Shown here: piece by piece, positions 27,282 through 34,835 of the stretch
Numbering within the stretch: position 1 is the first letter of the stretch
How the letters are laid out: each line of letters opens with the position of its first letter
Assembly: GCF_016765695.1 (NCBI RefSeq)
Contig: NZ_JAETGO010000017.1
Location: 1 to 64,000, forward strand
Direction: 5' to 3'
Origin: Sporosalibacterium faouarense
GTDB lineage: Bacteria > Bacillota > Clostridia > Tissierellales > VENL01
Length of the DNA stretch: 64,000 nt
The notes under the pieces: generated by a model
What the model was told of the DNA's origin: nothing
Database searches by the model: none
What the model saw: the letters and a program-made list of their open reading frames with translations, nothing else
Program-made: the position numbers and the translations under genes

Positions 27282-28694
27282 TCAATAATCATCTATCTCG
27301 TTAGTAGTAAAGTTGTAATCAAAATAACCTAAGCCCCTATATGTATTTTCTCCATGAGTTATTATAGTGTGGGAATTAGCCACTTCGATTTCTAAAATAT
27401 CTCCCTCAACATACTTTTCAATTAACTCACCATTTTGTTCTAAAATAACCTTCTTATCATTATAGAAGATGAATTTAGTACCTTCTTCATATAGTCCTGG
27501 TTTAAAAAGATGGCTACCATTATCTTCAATTGAAATGTAAGTTCCAGTCACACCTGTTCCAACGTCCTTTTTAAGCTTAACTTCAAAGGTCATTACTACA
27601 TTATTGATGTTATCGACTTCATTTGATTGCTTTTCATTTTCATCATCTGAATTCAAGCTATTTGCAAGCTTGGCACTACTTTGAAGAATACTTGATTTTA
27701 CATCTAAAAAAGTATTCCTAATAGTACCATAGTTACTGTAAATAAGAAGTATAACAAAGAAAGTGATAACAGCCTTTCTATTTATCACTGGCTTGAAAGC
27801 AAAACGTTTGTAAATTGGTGGTTTTTCATCATTTAGATAAAAATACCTTTCATTAGGTGTGACAGAAAACGCATGAGTATTTTCTCCATATGAAGTCTTG
27901 ATTTTTGAAGCGGTATAGCCTTTAGAAATATACGTACTTCTAAGACTTCGAGCTTCATCAAAGGTACCTTTGATTCTCACAGCTCTAACATCTTCAAAAT
28001 CAAAATTGTTATTCATCCATTCTAAATGATCAAGAGGTTGCGCATCACATATAGCTTTAGAAATATCATCACGAGTGGAATCAGAGATATTATTGGAACC
28101 AACTTGGTTTCTAATATATATAGCACCCGCCATTGCACCTCGCCTTGTTTCAAAGTTAGGATTTTTTGTATACTGATTAATTTTACCCTTTAGTAATATG
28201 ATTACCCCGGTAAAATGATGTTTCACTTCATTATATTTAGAGCTTGACAGAACTCTTTTGAGATAAGTCTTAATTAAACTAAGGTGGCGTTCTTGCTGAT
28301 AAATAGGATTAGCAACAGCTTTTCTTTTGCTATAATCATCAACATAATTCCAAGAATCTTTATCACAATGGTAGTTGCCCCTCCATGATTTAGTTTCTAC
28401 AACAAATATCCCATTTCTGCCTATTACGAGATGATCAATTTGTATAAAATCATTTGGATTTACCTCAATACATACATTATTTATCACTGTATATTTTCTA
28501 GATAAAAATAGCAGCAAAAATAATCTTACCCTAAACTCTCCTAAATGACCTTGTATAATCTTTCGCATATATTTTAATCTTATCTTTAGATTTCTATCCC
28601 TATCTGTACTAACTTCTCTTTGCTTATTTATTCTTCTTATAAACTTCTTAAAATGCCTCTTGGTTTTATAATTTTGAAATTCAATCCTAGCCAT
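27282..28694 (-). CDS. NERD-domain protein with membrane segment
   Basis: This 470-residue protein has a nuclease-related NERD domain at about 45-170: a GE pair in GHLGEFRVR, then IQIDHLVIGRNGIFVVETK, which carries the Asp and Glu-x-Lys of PD-(D/E)xK-like nucleases. A membrane helix near 305-325 is followed by an outside or C-terminal domain of about 110 residues with beta character. NERD proteins are common on mobile elements and plasmids, with poorly defined DNA-processing roles. The ATG at 28694 is preferred, with GGGTGG upstream; 16 upstream codons lack a ribosome site. It lies on the same strand as immA and immR. Confidence 0.8.
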   Translation of the reverse strand: MARIEFQNYKTKRHFKKFIRRINKQREVSTDRDRNLKIRLKYMRKIIQGHLGEFRVRLFLLLFLSRKYTVINNVCIEVNPNDFIQIDHLVIGRNGIFVVETKSWRGNYHCDKDSWNYVDDYSKRKAVANPIYQQERHLSLIKTYLKRVLSSSKYNEVKHHFTGVIILLKGKINQYTKNPNFETRRGAMAGAIYIRNQVGSNNISDSTRDDISKAICDAQPLDHLEWMNNNFDFEDVRAVRIKGTFDEARSLRSTYISKGYTASKIKTSYGENTHAFSVTPNERYFYLNDEKPPIYKRFAFKPVINRKAVITFFVILLIYSNYGTIRNTFLDVKSSILQSSAKLANSLNSDDENEKQSNEVDNINNVVMTFEVKLKKDVGTGVTGTYISIEDNGSHLFKPGLYEEGTKFIFYNDKKVILEQNGELIEKYVEGDILEIEVANSHTIITHGENTYRGLGYFDYNFTTNEIDDY

Positions 28695-28780
28695 AATACC
28701 ACCCACTCCATGAAAAAATAAAACTACTTTAGAATATACCATTTTTGCATAATATTTCTCACATAGGTAAAAAAATATAG

Positions 28781-29290
28781 TTAATTAAATCTATTCGCTA
28801 CATAAACATTCGGCCAATTACTAAGCACTAAAGATTGATTGTATCCAATATCAATTACCTGATACTTATGTGATAGAAGTTCAAGTCTTTTATATAATAT
28901 TTCAGTAGGGACTTGAAGCTTGTTAGCTATATCAGAAAAAGAACAACTTCCTGCACTTAAAACATCCTTAAGTTGTTGTATAGGAATCAAAAACCTTACT
29001 GCCCATTTCATGGCCATTAACTCCGCTTTATTCAATTTCAATCTATCTCTATAATGAAAAAAAGGTCCAACAAATTCACCAGTAGTAGTAAAATGATGGC
29101 CTAATTCTTCAGCAAGAACAATTAATAGTTGCTCTTCATTGTTTTCTATAGATCTATCAATACCAATAATAGCAGGCATGTCCATATTTTTAACGTACAT
29201 ACCAAGAACATTATTGGGTAAATTACCATAATCGATAATAATTCCTTGTTCATCACAAAGGTCAAACAAAATTTTTAGTTTACTCCTCAT
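28781..29290 (-). CDS. immA: ImmA/IrrE-type metalloprotease (anti-repressor)
   Basis: This 169-residue zinc protease of the ImmA/IrrE family has the active helix EELGHH at 61-66, a form in which the first His of HExxH is Glu, seen in mobile-element members. The third-ligand region KAELMAMKWA is about 30 residues later. In ICEBs1 and related elements ImmA cleaves the ImmR repressor on DNA damage or cell signalling, releasing excision and transfer genes. Here it lies next to an ImmR-like gene in the same order and orientation, so the same job is likely. Confidence 0.87.
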   Translation of the reverse strand: MRSKLKILFDLCDEQGIIIDYGNLPNNVLGMYVKNMDMPAIIGIDRSIENNEEQLLIVLAEELGHHFTTTGEFVGPFFHYRDRLKLNKAELMAMKWAVRFLIPIQQLKDVLSAGSCSFSDIANKLQVPTEILYKRLELLSHKYQVIDIGYNQSLVLSNWPNVYVANRFN

Positions 29291-29359
29291 TATGTAATAC
29301 CTCCATTAAGTATAAAGTATATGTTCAACTGAGGCAGAAGATTGATAGAATAGGTTACA

Positions 29360-29695
29360 TTATTTCTTATATTTATGTCGAAGGTACTTTAAATACTCCT
29401 CAAGTTCTTTTTGAGCTTCTTCAGGAAGATCATCTGCATATCCATCTGTTCTATGTAGAGCCATAGTTTTAACTTTATCATTTAGGTTTCTAATATCTGA
29501 TTTGCCTAATAAGTAGTCGATAGATACATTAAAAAAATCTGAAAACTGCTCTAACAAGTCTATTTCAGGAATCTGTTTATTCTGTTCATATCTAGAAATA
29601 GAACTTTTATTCAAATAAAATTTTACAGCCAATTTTTCTTGAGTTAAGTTCTTTTCCTTTCGAAGTTCTTTAAAGCGTTCTCCAAAAGTAGCCAT
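29360..29695 (-). CDS. immR: ImmR/CI-like repressor, XRE-family HTH
   Basis: This 111-residue protein has an N-terminal XRE helix-turn-helix (about 5-60; the recognition helix is around LNKSSISRYEQNK) and a short acidic C-terminal tail suited to protease control. It stands first in the leftward immR-immA pair and faces a divergent HTH gene across 161 bases, the layout of the lysogeny-type switch of ICEBs1-like elements. It is expected to keep the rightward operon off. Confidence 0.88.
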   Translation of the reverse strand: MATFGERFKELRKEKNLTQEKLAVKFYLNKSSISRYEQNKQIPEIDLLEQFSDFFNVSIDYLLGKSDIRNLNDKVKTMALHRTDGYADDLPEEAQKELEEYLKYLRHKYKK

Positions 29696-29699
29696 TTTA

Positions 29700-29856
29700 T
29701 CACCGTCCTATTAACTAATATTATACATAAAGTTGCTTCCTAAGTAATAAACATTGCGTTTCGAGAAACTTTTTTTCTGAAAAACGTTGACAAGTTGCGT
29801 TAAAAGTATATAATATAAATAAAAGTTGATGTAAAAACAACTAAAGGAGGTTTGTT
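29700..29856. promoter_or_regulatory. Divergent switch region with repeated GTTGC-type operators
   Basis: Several copies of a GTTGCGTT-like sequence occur (GTTGC at 29732-29736, ATTGCGTT at 29753-29760, GTTGCGTT at 29794-29801, GTTGATG at 29825-29831) plus the dyad GTTTCGAGAAAC at 29758-29769. A minus-strand TATAAT at 29720-29725 probably starts immR. These are candidate ImmR/Cro sites. Confidence 0.5.
29787..29814 (+). promoter_or_regulatory. Strong rightward promoter of the element
   Basis: A perfect TTGACA (29787-29792) and TATAAT (29809-29814) are 16 bases apart. One GTTGCGTT operator-like repeat lies within the spacer, so a repressor there would block RNA polymerase. Confidence 0.82.
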
Positions 29857-30090
29857 ATGTTACCTAGGGAACTAAAATCAATACGGATAAAAATGGGATA
29901 TACGCAGAAAACTCTAGCAGAGAAGTTAAACATGAGTGAAACTTCATACTCTAAGAGAGAAAACGGCATAATCATTTTTAGTGTATGTGAAGTAAAAAAG
30001 CTAAAAGAAATACTAGAGTTAGACGATGAAGACATACTAAGAATTTTTTTTGATGACAGTGTTGCTTTTGATGCAACTTACCACAACTAA
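29857..30090 (+). CDS. Cro-like small XRE-family HTH regulator
   Basis: This 77-residue protein is almost entirely one XRE helix-turn-helix domain (MGYTQKTLAEKLNMSETSYSKRE) with a short acidic end. It is transcribed away from the ImmR-like gene from the strong TTGACA/TATAAT promoter. AAAGGAGG is well placed. By position it is the Cro- or Xis-side regulator of the element's switch. Confidence 0.85.
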   Translation: MLPRELKSIRIKMGYTQKTLAEKLNMSETSYSKRENGIIIFSVCEVKKLKEILELDDEDILRIFFDDSVAFDATYHN

Positions 30091-30221
30091 AGTCTTATGA
30101 TTAATTATTAAATTCTATATATTTAATTAATCACCTTTATATTTTCATTACTACATAATATGAATCACATATCATAGTACAAACCATAAGTTGCATAGAT
30201 TGAAGCAAAGGGGGAATGCAC

Positions 30222-30470
30222 ATGCAAAAAATAAATGTTATCGTAACTATACCAAATCAAAAAGCTCTTGAAAAAAGGGTGGCAAAGGCAGCTGCATATG
30301 CTAAAAAGTGCTTAATAAACAGATTGCCAGAAGAAAAACGATACCAAGCATATGTGCATTTAATTGAACATGAAAGGAGAAAGATAAATAAGGAAACAAG
30401 GGGAGAAGATGAATGGAGTTTGGATGCTGTTCACGATTTAGGAAATGCTCAGAAGAGGGCTTCTGTATAA
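30222..30470 (+). CDS. Hypothetical element protein, 82 residues
   Basis: This small basic helical protein has no family I recognise. The ATG at 30222 is preferred because GGGGG lies seven bases upstream; an in-frame ATG two codons earlier is too close to it. A region rich in Ala, Lys and Arg (about 15-60) suggests nucleic-acid or protein binding. It overlaps the next gene by 58 bases in another frame. Confidence 0.5.
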   Translation: MQKINVIVTIPNQKALEKRVAKAAAYAKKCLINRLPEEKRYQAYVHLIEHERRKINKETRGEDEWSLDAVHDLGNAQKRASV

Positions 30471-31081
30471 CTGATATTTCTGAGCTAAGAAACAATTGCT
30501 TATATAGAAAAAGACTAAAGCAAGGATATAATTTTTATTCCGAGGAACACAAGAAAAACAAATTTTATTTAGTTATAAACAATAGGCAATTCTATATTGG
30601 GAAAAGAAGCAGTTATGGGAGCTATACATATTCCTTAGACTATAATCAGAAACAAGAATTGCTTAAACAATTAGATGAAATTAATATATACCATACAGAA
30701 AAACAAGTTTTTAACAGATGTAAGGTAGAAAAAACTACTGAAACAGATAGAGCATACTGCATTGTAGTTATAACTATAGATGGTATAAAATATAATGTTC
30801 AAAATTTTAATATTCGAGCAATAAAAAAGAGTACAGCTTCGGAAATTAAGAGATATTTTATTAACAAAGGAATTGCAGCATATATTGAAAGAATAGGAAA
30901 AAAGGCTGCATCTATAAAAAAATACAAAATGAAAAAAGTAGGGACTTCAAAAAATACAAAAGAAGACTCTAAAAGAAAAGAAGAAAATTTATCCCAAGAT
31001 ATATTTAAAGAGCAGATATCTATATTTGACTTGAAAAACATTAACTTTCAACATACTACAGATATGAGACATCTCAATTAA
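30413..31081 (+). CDS. Hypothetical element protein, 222 residues
   Basis: The family is not recognised. The start ATG has GGGGAG upstream but lies inside the preceding gene, an unusually long 58-base overlap, so a later start is possible. The N-terminal 40 residues carry several Cys. A central alpha/beta region (about 50-150) contains FYLVINNRQFYIGKRSS, and a Lys-rich tail follows. It lies between the switch genes and the partition module, the position of early, often recombination- or replication-linked genes in such elements. Confidence 0.5.
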   Translation: MEFGCCSRFRKCSEEGFCITDISELRNNCLYRKRLKQGYNFYSEEHKKNKFYLVINNRQFYIGKRSSYGSYTYSLDYNQKQELLKQLDEINIYHTEKQVFNRCKVEKTTETDRAYCIVVITIDGIKYNVQNFNIRAIKKSTASEIKRYFINKGIAAYIERIGKKAASIKKYKMKKVGTSKNTKEDSKRKEENLSQDIFKEQISIFDLKNINFQHTTDMRHLN

Positions 31082-31138
31082 TGTAAGTAAAGACAACAGT
31101 AATAACTTTAATAACTAAAAAAAATGGGAGGGGATTTC

Positions 31139-32125
31139 ATGCTACATATTTTCAGTGTAGATCCAGGTAAAAGAATTACTAAGTTTGCTTGGCTTAGTGA
31201 AGATGGCGAAATAAAAGTGGACAGCTTTCCTACTAAATATACTGAGATAAATGAATTAAATGATTCAGATATAGTAGGAGAAGATAGTTTTTTAGTAAAA
31301 TATAATGAACAAAAGCTTGTAGTGGGAGCACAAGGAGAATTAGATTCATTAGACAAAAGGACTAAGAAGAATAGCTTACATAAAATAGCTGCTTTTACAG
31401 CTGTAACTAGAATGCTTAAGGATAAGAAACCATCTGATGAAGATGAAATAGTATTAATCAATACAATACCAGGGACAAGCTATAAATCTAAAGAACTAAA
31501 AAAACAATATATAGATTTTTATCTAGAAGAAAAAGAACAATTAATTAGCGTAAATGATAAGGATTTTAGTTTTACTATTAAAGACACTTGTTTCCTACCA
31601 GAAGGAATTGGTTTTAAATTTAAGTATCCTGAGTTTTGCAAAGCAGGTAAGGTATGTGTAGTAGATATAGGTGGATTTAACATTGGGATCACAGTGTACA
31701 ATAATGGAGCTATAGAAAGAATAATTTCATTGGATTTAGGTGGTATTGAATTAGAAAACGACACTATAGAGTTACTGGAGGCAAAACTTGATCAAGGAAT
31801 TGATAAGAAAAACATATTGAAGTATTTGGGAAATGGTTATGTAGAAGATTGGGGTATTGAGGTAGAAGGTTCTAGAGAGATAATTAAGAACTCAAAGTGC
31901 AACTACATCGAGAAGTTCATTAAAGAAGCTGCAAATAAGAAAGTATATTTTAAAGATATGGATAAAATTAATTTCATTGGAGGCACATCTTTATCATTAA
32001 CAGAAGAAATAAAAGCACATAAAAACCTAAGTAACGTCAGTGAAGTATTCAAAGATGGTAAATATATAACAGTAATAGGAAATCTATTGTATGGGGTAAG
32101 GAAGTATAATGGAAGATCAATCTAA
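31139..32125 (+). CDS. parM: ParM/Alp-like actin-family partition ATPase
   Basis: This 328-residue actin-like ATPase of plasmid segregation (ParM type) forms filaments that push plasmid copies apart. Phosphate loop 1 is visible as FSVDPGKRITKFAW near the start, loop 2 as VVDIGGFNIGITVYNNG (about residue 180), and the adenosine region as FIGGTSLSLTEE (about 285). The ATG at 31139 has GGAGGGG upstream; the ATG 15 bases earlier is within that site. The ribbon-helix-helix partner gene overlaps its end, and centromere-like repeats follow, so the whole module is present. Confidence 0.88.
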   Translation: MLHIFSVDPGKRITKFAWLSEDGEIKVDSFPTKYTEINELNDSDIVGEDSFLVKYNEQKLVVGAQGELDSLDKRTKKNSLHKIAAFTAVTRMLKDKKPSDEDEIVLINTIPGTSYKSKELKKQYIDFYLEEKEQLISVNDKDFSFTIKDTCFLPEGIGFKFKYPEFCKAGKVCVVDIGGFNIGITVYNNGAIERIISLDLGGIELENDTIELLEAKLDQGIDKKNILKYLGNGYVEDWGIEVEGSREIIKNSKCNYIEKFIKEAANKKVYFKDMDKINFIGGTSLSLTEEIKAHKNLSNVSEVFKDGKYITVIGNLLYGVRKYNGRSI

Positions 32126-32441
32126 TATTAAGAAGAAACTAATCAGTATCAATATTAAAGAATATAAGGATGTTTTCAATGCAATAGAAAAAGAAAATAA
32201 GAATAATAATGGTTCAATATTTGTATGTGAAGCGGTTAGATTCTTTTTAAATAATAATCCAAGATTTAAAGCAGACGAATATAGAATAAGGGAAATAGTT
32301 AAAGAAGAATTGTTGACTTTACTTAATAGTGGAACAATTAATGTAGTAAATAATCATAAAGATAATATTCATGACATTATAAATAATGGTGATTTTGAAG
32401 ATGCATTTGCAGAGTTTGAAAAGTTTGATCAGGATGAATGA
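32109..32441 (+). CDS. parR: ParR-like ribbon-helix-helix centromere-binding protein
   Basis: This 110-residue protein has a beta strand and two helices in the first 50 residues (KLISINIKEYKDVFNAIEKE then FVCEAVRFFL), the pattern of ribbon-helix-helix ParR proteins. An acidic tail follows that would contact the ParM filament. It overlaps parM by 17 bases, as in other ParMR operons. Paired repeats immediately downstream are its likely binding site. Confidence 0.72.
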   Translation: MEDQSNIKKKLISINIKEYKDVFNAIEKENKNNNGSIFVCEAVRFFLNNNPRFKADEYRIREIVKEELLTLLNSGTINVVNNHKDNIHDIINNGDFEDAFAEFEKFDQDE

Positions 32442-32450
32442 TAAAGTTTC

Positions 32451-32520
32451 ATATATCTAAATATATCTACAGATATACAAAAGGCCAAACATTATATATC
32501 TAAATATATCTACAGATATA
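32451..32520. repeat. Two 27-bp direct repeats, candidate parC centromere
   Basis: Identical 27-bp units occupy 32451-32477 and 32494-32520, with starts 43 bp apart. Each holds two ATATATCTA half-motifs and a dyad TATATCT-AC-AGATATA. They lie just after the ParR-like stop codon and before the replication gene, so they may be the ParR-binding centromere, an operator, or both. Confidence 0.72.
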
Positions 32521-32569
32521 TTCATAATAAAGAAAGTTAAATAGCTCCTATAAAAGTGAGGTGAAATAA

Positions 32570-33493
32570 GTGAGTTATGAAATCAGAAGAAGTGGGAAAA
32601 GAAGCAGAAAACAACTTACTTTCAGCGATACCTATGGTGTATTAGATAATATAAGGGAATATGACTTTGATCTTGTAAGTTTCTATGTAACATTTACCCA
32701 GTTTATTGATAGGAGCTTATATAAACAAGGAGCAAATAGATTAATATTTAAAAATAATCCTGCATTATATAAAGCATTTAATATTTCTAATAACAAATTT
32801 TATAGATTGCTAAGAAAGGCTTATGAATGTGGACTGGTAGATATAAAAAAGGGAGCAAGTAATAAGAATATCTATGTATTGAATGACGATATTCCCTTAG
32901 AACCACTAAAGAAATATCGAGAATGGGAAAATAGATTTGATGCAAATGAAGAATTTGAAGAAGATACCCAGTCATCGCAAAATGCGACGACCGAAAATGA
33001 GCCATCGCAATCTGCGATGACGCAAACTGCGACGTCGCAATTTGCGACGACATATAATAGTTCTAATATTTATAATAATTCTAATATTTATAAATCAGTC
33101 TATCAGTCAGAAGAAGATAAAAGTATTTCAAATAATGAAAGCGAGATTGACAAGATAGAATTAAACAAATTTAATCAAATTATTAAAAATTGTGAATTAC
33201 ACTTGCTAGACAAATCAAAAAGGGTGTCTATAGAAAAGGCACTACGACTTTTATATTTTAGTGATAAGAGATTGCAAATTGGGGATAACTACATTCCTCG
33301 AGAAATGGTTAGAAAAGATATGAAAAGGATAACTTTACCAGTAATAGAGTATGCACTAAAGAAGTTTGAAAATGCTTGCAGGACTAGGCAAATTAGCAGT
33401 ACTATGGGATATTTGAAAGTATGTATATATAATTCCATTGCAGAAATGGATTTAGATATTGAAAGTGAACTTTTACATAAAGGTATATTATAA
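32570..33493 (+). CDS. Replication initiator-like protein with internal iterons
   Basis: This 307-residue protein has a winged-helix-like N-domain (about 25-110; NNKFYRLLRKAYECGLVDIKK), a low-complexity linker (about 125-180) and a helical C-domain (about 190-300). This split layout matches RepA_N-type theta plasmid initiators, where the origin lies in the linker-coding DNA; indeed that DNA here carries a 15-bp-periodic iteron array. The start is GTG at 32570 with GAGGTGA five bases before. It follows parMR, so replication and partition are adjacent as on plasmids. Family assignment is by architecture, not by a recognised motif. Confidence 0.6.
   Translation: MSYEIRRSGKRSRKQLTFSDTYGVLDNIREYDFDLVSFYVTFTQFIDRSLYKQGANRLIFKNNPALYKAFNISNNKFYRLLRKAYECGLVDIKKGASNKNIYVLNDDIPLEPLKKYREWENRFDANEEFEEDTQSSQNATTENEPSQSAMTQTATSQFATTYNSSNIYNNSNIYKSVYQSEEDKSISNNESEIDKIELNKFNQIIKNCELHLLDKSKRVSIEKALRLLYFSDKRLQIGDNYIPREMVRKDMKRITLPVIEYALKKFENACRTRQISSTMGYLKVCIYNSIAEMDLDIESELLHKGIL
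32975..33047 (+). repeat. Iteron array inside the initiator gene, candidate origin
   Basis: Four palindromic 13-mers TCGCA-N3-TGCGA (one with ACGCA) start at 32975, 33005, 33020 and 33035, with a degenerate fifth (ACCGAAAATGAGC) at 32990. The period is exactly 15 bp, so the array also encodes five-residue units such as SQNAT, SQSAM, TQTAT and SQFAT. This is GC-rich compared with its surroundings. Confidence 0.8.
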
Positions 33494-33519
33494 TTACCAA
33501 CATAAGGGGGACAAGGAAG

Positions 33520-33687
33520 ATGAGTAAATTAGAAGATATGAGACATAATCTACACTTGGAAATAACTGATAATAACAATGAATTAATTAATGATAAAGTA
33601 CTTGAACAAAGTCAGAAATTAGACAAGCTGGTAGTAAAGGAGCAAAGAACTCGATTGAATAGAATTAGGAGGTATAAAAATGACTAA
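33520..33687 (+). CDS. Spo0E-like aspartyl-phosphate phosphatase
   Basis: This 55-residue protein has the Spo0E family signature S31-Q-K-L-D35 in the second of two helices (LINDKVLEQSQKLDKLV). Family members remove phosphate from Spo0A and so delay sporulation. The length is normal for the family. The start ATG follows ACAAGGAAG. Its stop overlaps the next gene's ATG by eight bases. Carriage on a mobile element next to replication genes suggests that the element restrains host sporulation. Confidence 0.82.
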   Translation: MSKLEDMRHNLHLEITDNNNELINDKVLEQSQKLDKLVVKEQRTRLNRIRRYKND

Positions 33688-34243
33688 ATGGAATTCATGG
33701 GCTAAAAATCATAAAGAGTATAAGAAAAGCTTAGGCAAGCTTAGTAACTTTATAGAAGTAGAAAAGAATGAACCTAAGAATAATTCTAGAGACGTTAACT
33801 TGGAAATAGCTAGGTCAATGAAAAGTGGACTTAAAGAAGCTGAAAAGGCAGTCAAGAATAAAGCTATATATGAGTTCAATAGCCTAGATGAAGAAGAGAT
33901 TAAAGATCTAAACCTAACTGATAGACAAAGGGAAATAGCTATTTTAAGGCAAAGTTTATCCTATGAAGAAATAGCAGACAAGCTTAAAATGAAACGGGGT
34001 GCAGTATATGATATATATACACAAGTGCTCAAAAAGTTTGACAAATATAAAAATGATAAGGAAGTATACTTACTTAGCAATCAACAGAAGGAGATATATA
34101 AGCTTTGTAATCAAGGAAAGACTAAAAAGGAAATTGCTAATAGTTTAAACACAACACCAAGTGCTATTAAAACACAACTTAATAGAATCAAGAGAAAACT
34201 AATGAAGGAGGGTAACAAAATTACATGCATTAGAATGGGGTAG
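33680..34243 (+). CDS. Sigma-70 region 4-like regulator with two HTH units
   Basis: This 187-residue protein contains two successive helix-turn-helix units. The first (about 80-125) is LTDRQREIAILRQSLSYEEI and onward; the second (about 130-177) is LSNQQKEIYKLCNQGKTKKE and onward. Both have the sigma region 4 / LuxR-like pattern. There is no sigma region 2, so it is unlikely to be a full sigma factor and could act as an activator or as a split-sigma partner. It is the last gene before a terminator and the secretion operon. Confidence 0.72.
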   Translation: MTKWNSWAKNHKEYKKSLGKLSNFIEVEKNEPKNNSRDVNLEIARSMKSGLKEAEKAVKNKAIYEFNSLDEEEIKDLNLTDRQREIAILRQSLSYEEIADKLKMKRGAVYDIYTQVLKKFDKYKNDKEVYLLSNQQKEIYKLCNQGKTKKEIANSLNTTPSAIKTQLNRIKRKLMKEGNKITCIRMG

Positions 34244-34272
34244 AGGTGTGCCCAATAAGGGAAAGTCTTAGA

Positions 34273-34310
34273 AGCAAAGGTTATTAAAAACCTTATGCTT
34301 TATTTTTTTA
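34273..34310 (+). terminator. Terminator ahead of the pilus/secretion block
   Basis: AAGCAAAGGTT pairs with AACCTTATGCTT around ATTAAA, followed by TATTTTTTT. It lies between the regulator and the first VirB2-like gene and separates maintenance genes from transfer genes, possibly as a regulated attenuator. Confidence 0.78.
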
Positions 34311-34342
34311 CCAAAAATTAAGTATTTATGGAGGGATAGATT

Positions 34343-34813
34343 GTGAAGAATAAAAAATTAATTATGATATTAATGGCAACTTTTGTAGTATTAACTAACA
34401 TGACAAGTGTTGCGTTTGCTGATGGAGGAGTAATAGGTCAAATAGGTAATAGGTGGAAAATACCTTGGGACGATGTATTTAATATAGTAAGTCCAGCTTT
34501 ATTCTTCGTTATGCTTGGTATAGGAATATTAGGTGTAATTATTATAGTTGGAACTTTAGTTGTCATTGGAATATGGACATTAAATTCAATTAGGGGTAAA
34601 GACAGTTGGAACAAAAAGAAAATTGGGGTAGTTGTAACTGCAGTTGTGGTAGGACTACTAATGACTGGTACTGGATGGATAAAGATCTTCGGATTTATTG
34701 ATTCGACAGTTGTAAAGCCTGGTGAAAATACAATAAACAAACAAGAAGAAAATAATAATGAAAATAATGATAGTTCATCTAGAAGGGCTCTATATGAGAG
34801 TATTAATATATAG
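34343..34813 (+). CDS. VirB2/TrbC-like secreted pilin-type subunit (copy A)
   Basis: This 156-residue protein has a cleavable signal (1-26, ending SVAFADGG) and two membrane helices (about 50-75 and 92-115). The end of the second carries GWIKIFGFIDSTVVKP. The size, signal and two helices resemble VirB2/TrbC subunits of type IV secretion systems. A hydrophilic Asn/Glu-rich tail follows. It starts with GTG behind GGAGGGA. A shorter paralogue follows 22 bases later. Confidence 0.6.
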   Translation: MKNKKLIMILMATFVVLTNMTSVAFADGGVIGQIGNRWKIPWDDVFNIVSPALFFVMLGIGILGVIIIVGTLVVIGIWTLNSIRGKDSWNKKKIGVVVTAVVVGLLMTGTGWIKIFGFIDSTVVKPGENTINKQEENNNENNDSSSRRALYESINI

Positions 34814-34835
34814 CTAAGGAACTAAGGAGTGAGTT

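Noticed and set aside
28781-29290. Inactive protease because HExxH reads EELGH
   Set aside because: This form is familiar among ImmA/IrrE members of mobile elements and the second Glu and His are kept, so loss of activity is not implied.
32451-32520. The paired 27-bp repeats as a CRISPR array
   Set aside because: Only two copies with a short AT-rich interval, no cas genes nearby and a direct link to a partition operon.
33680-34243. Full sigma factor
   Set aside because: Two region-4-like HTH units but nothing resembling region 2 for -10 recognition or core binding.
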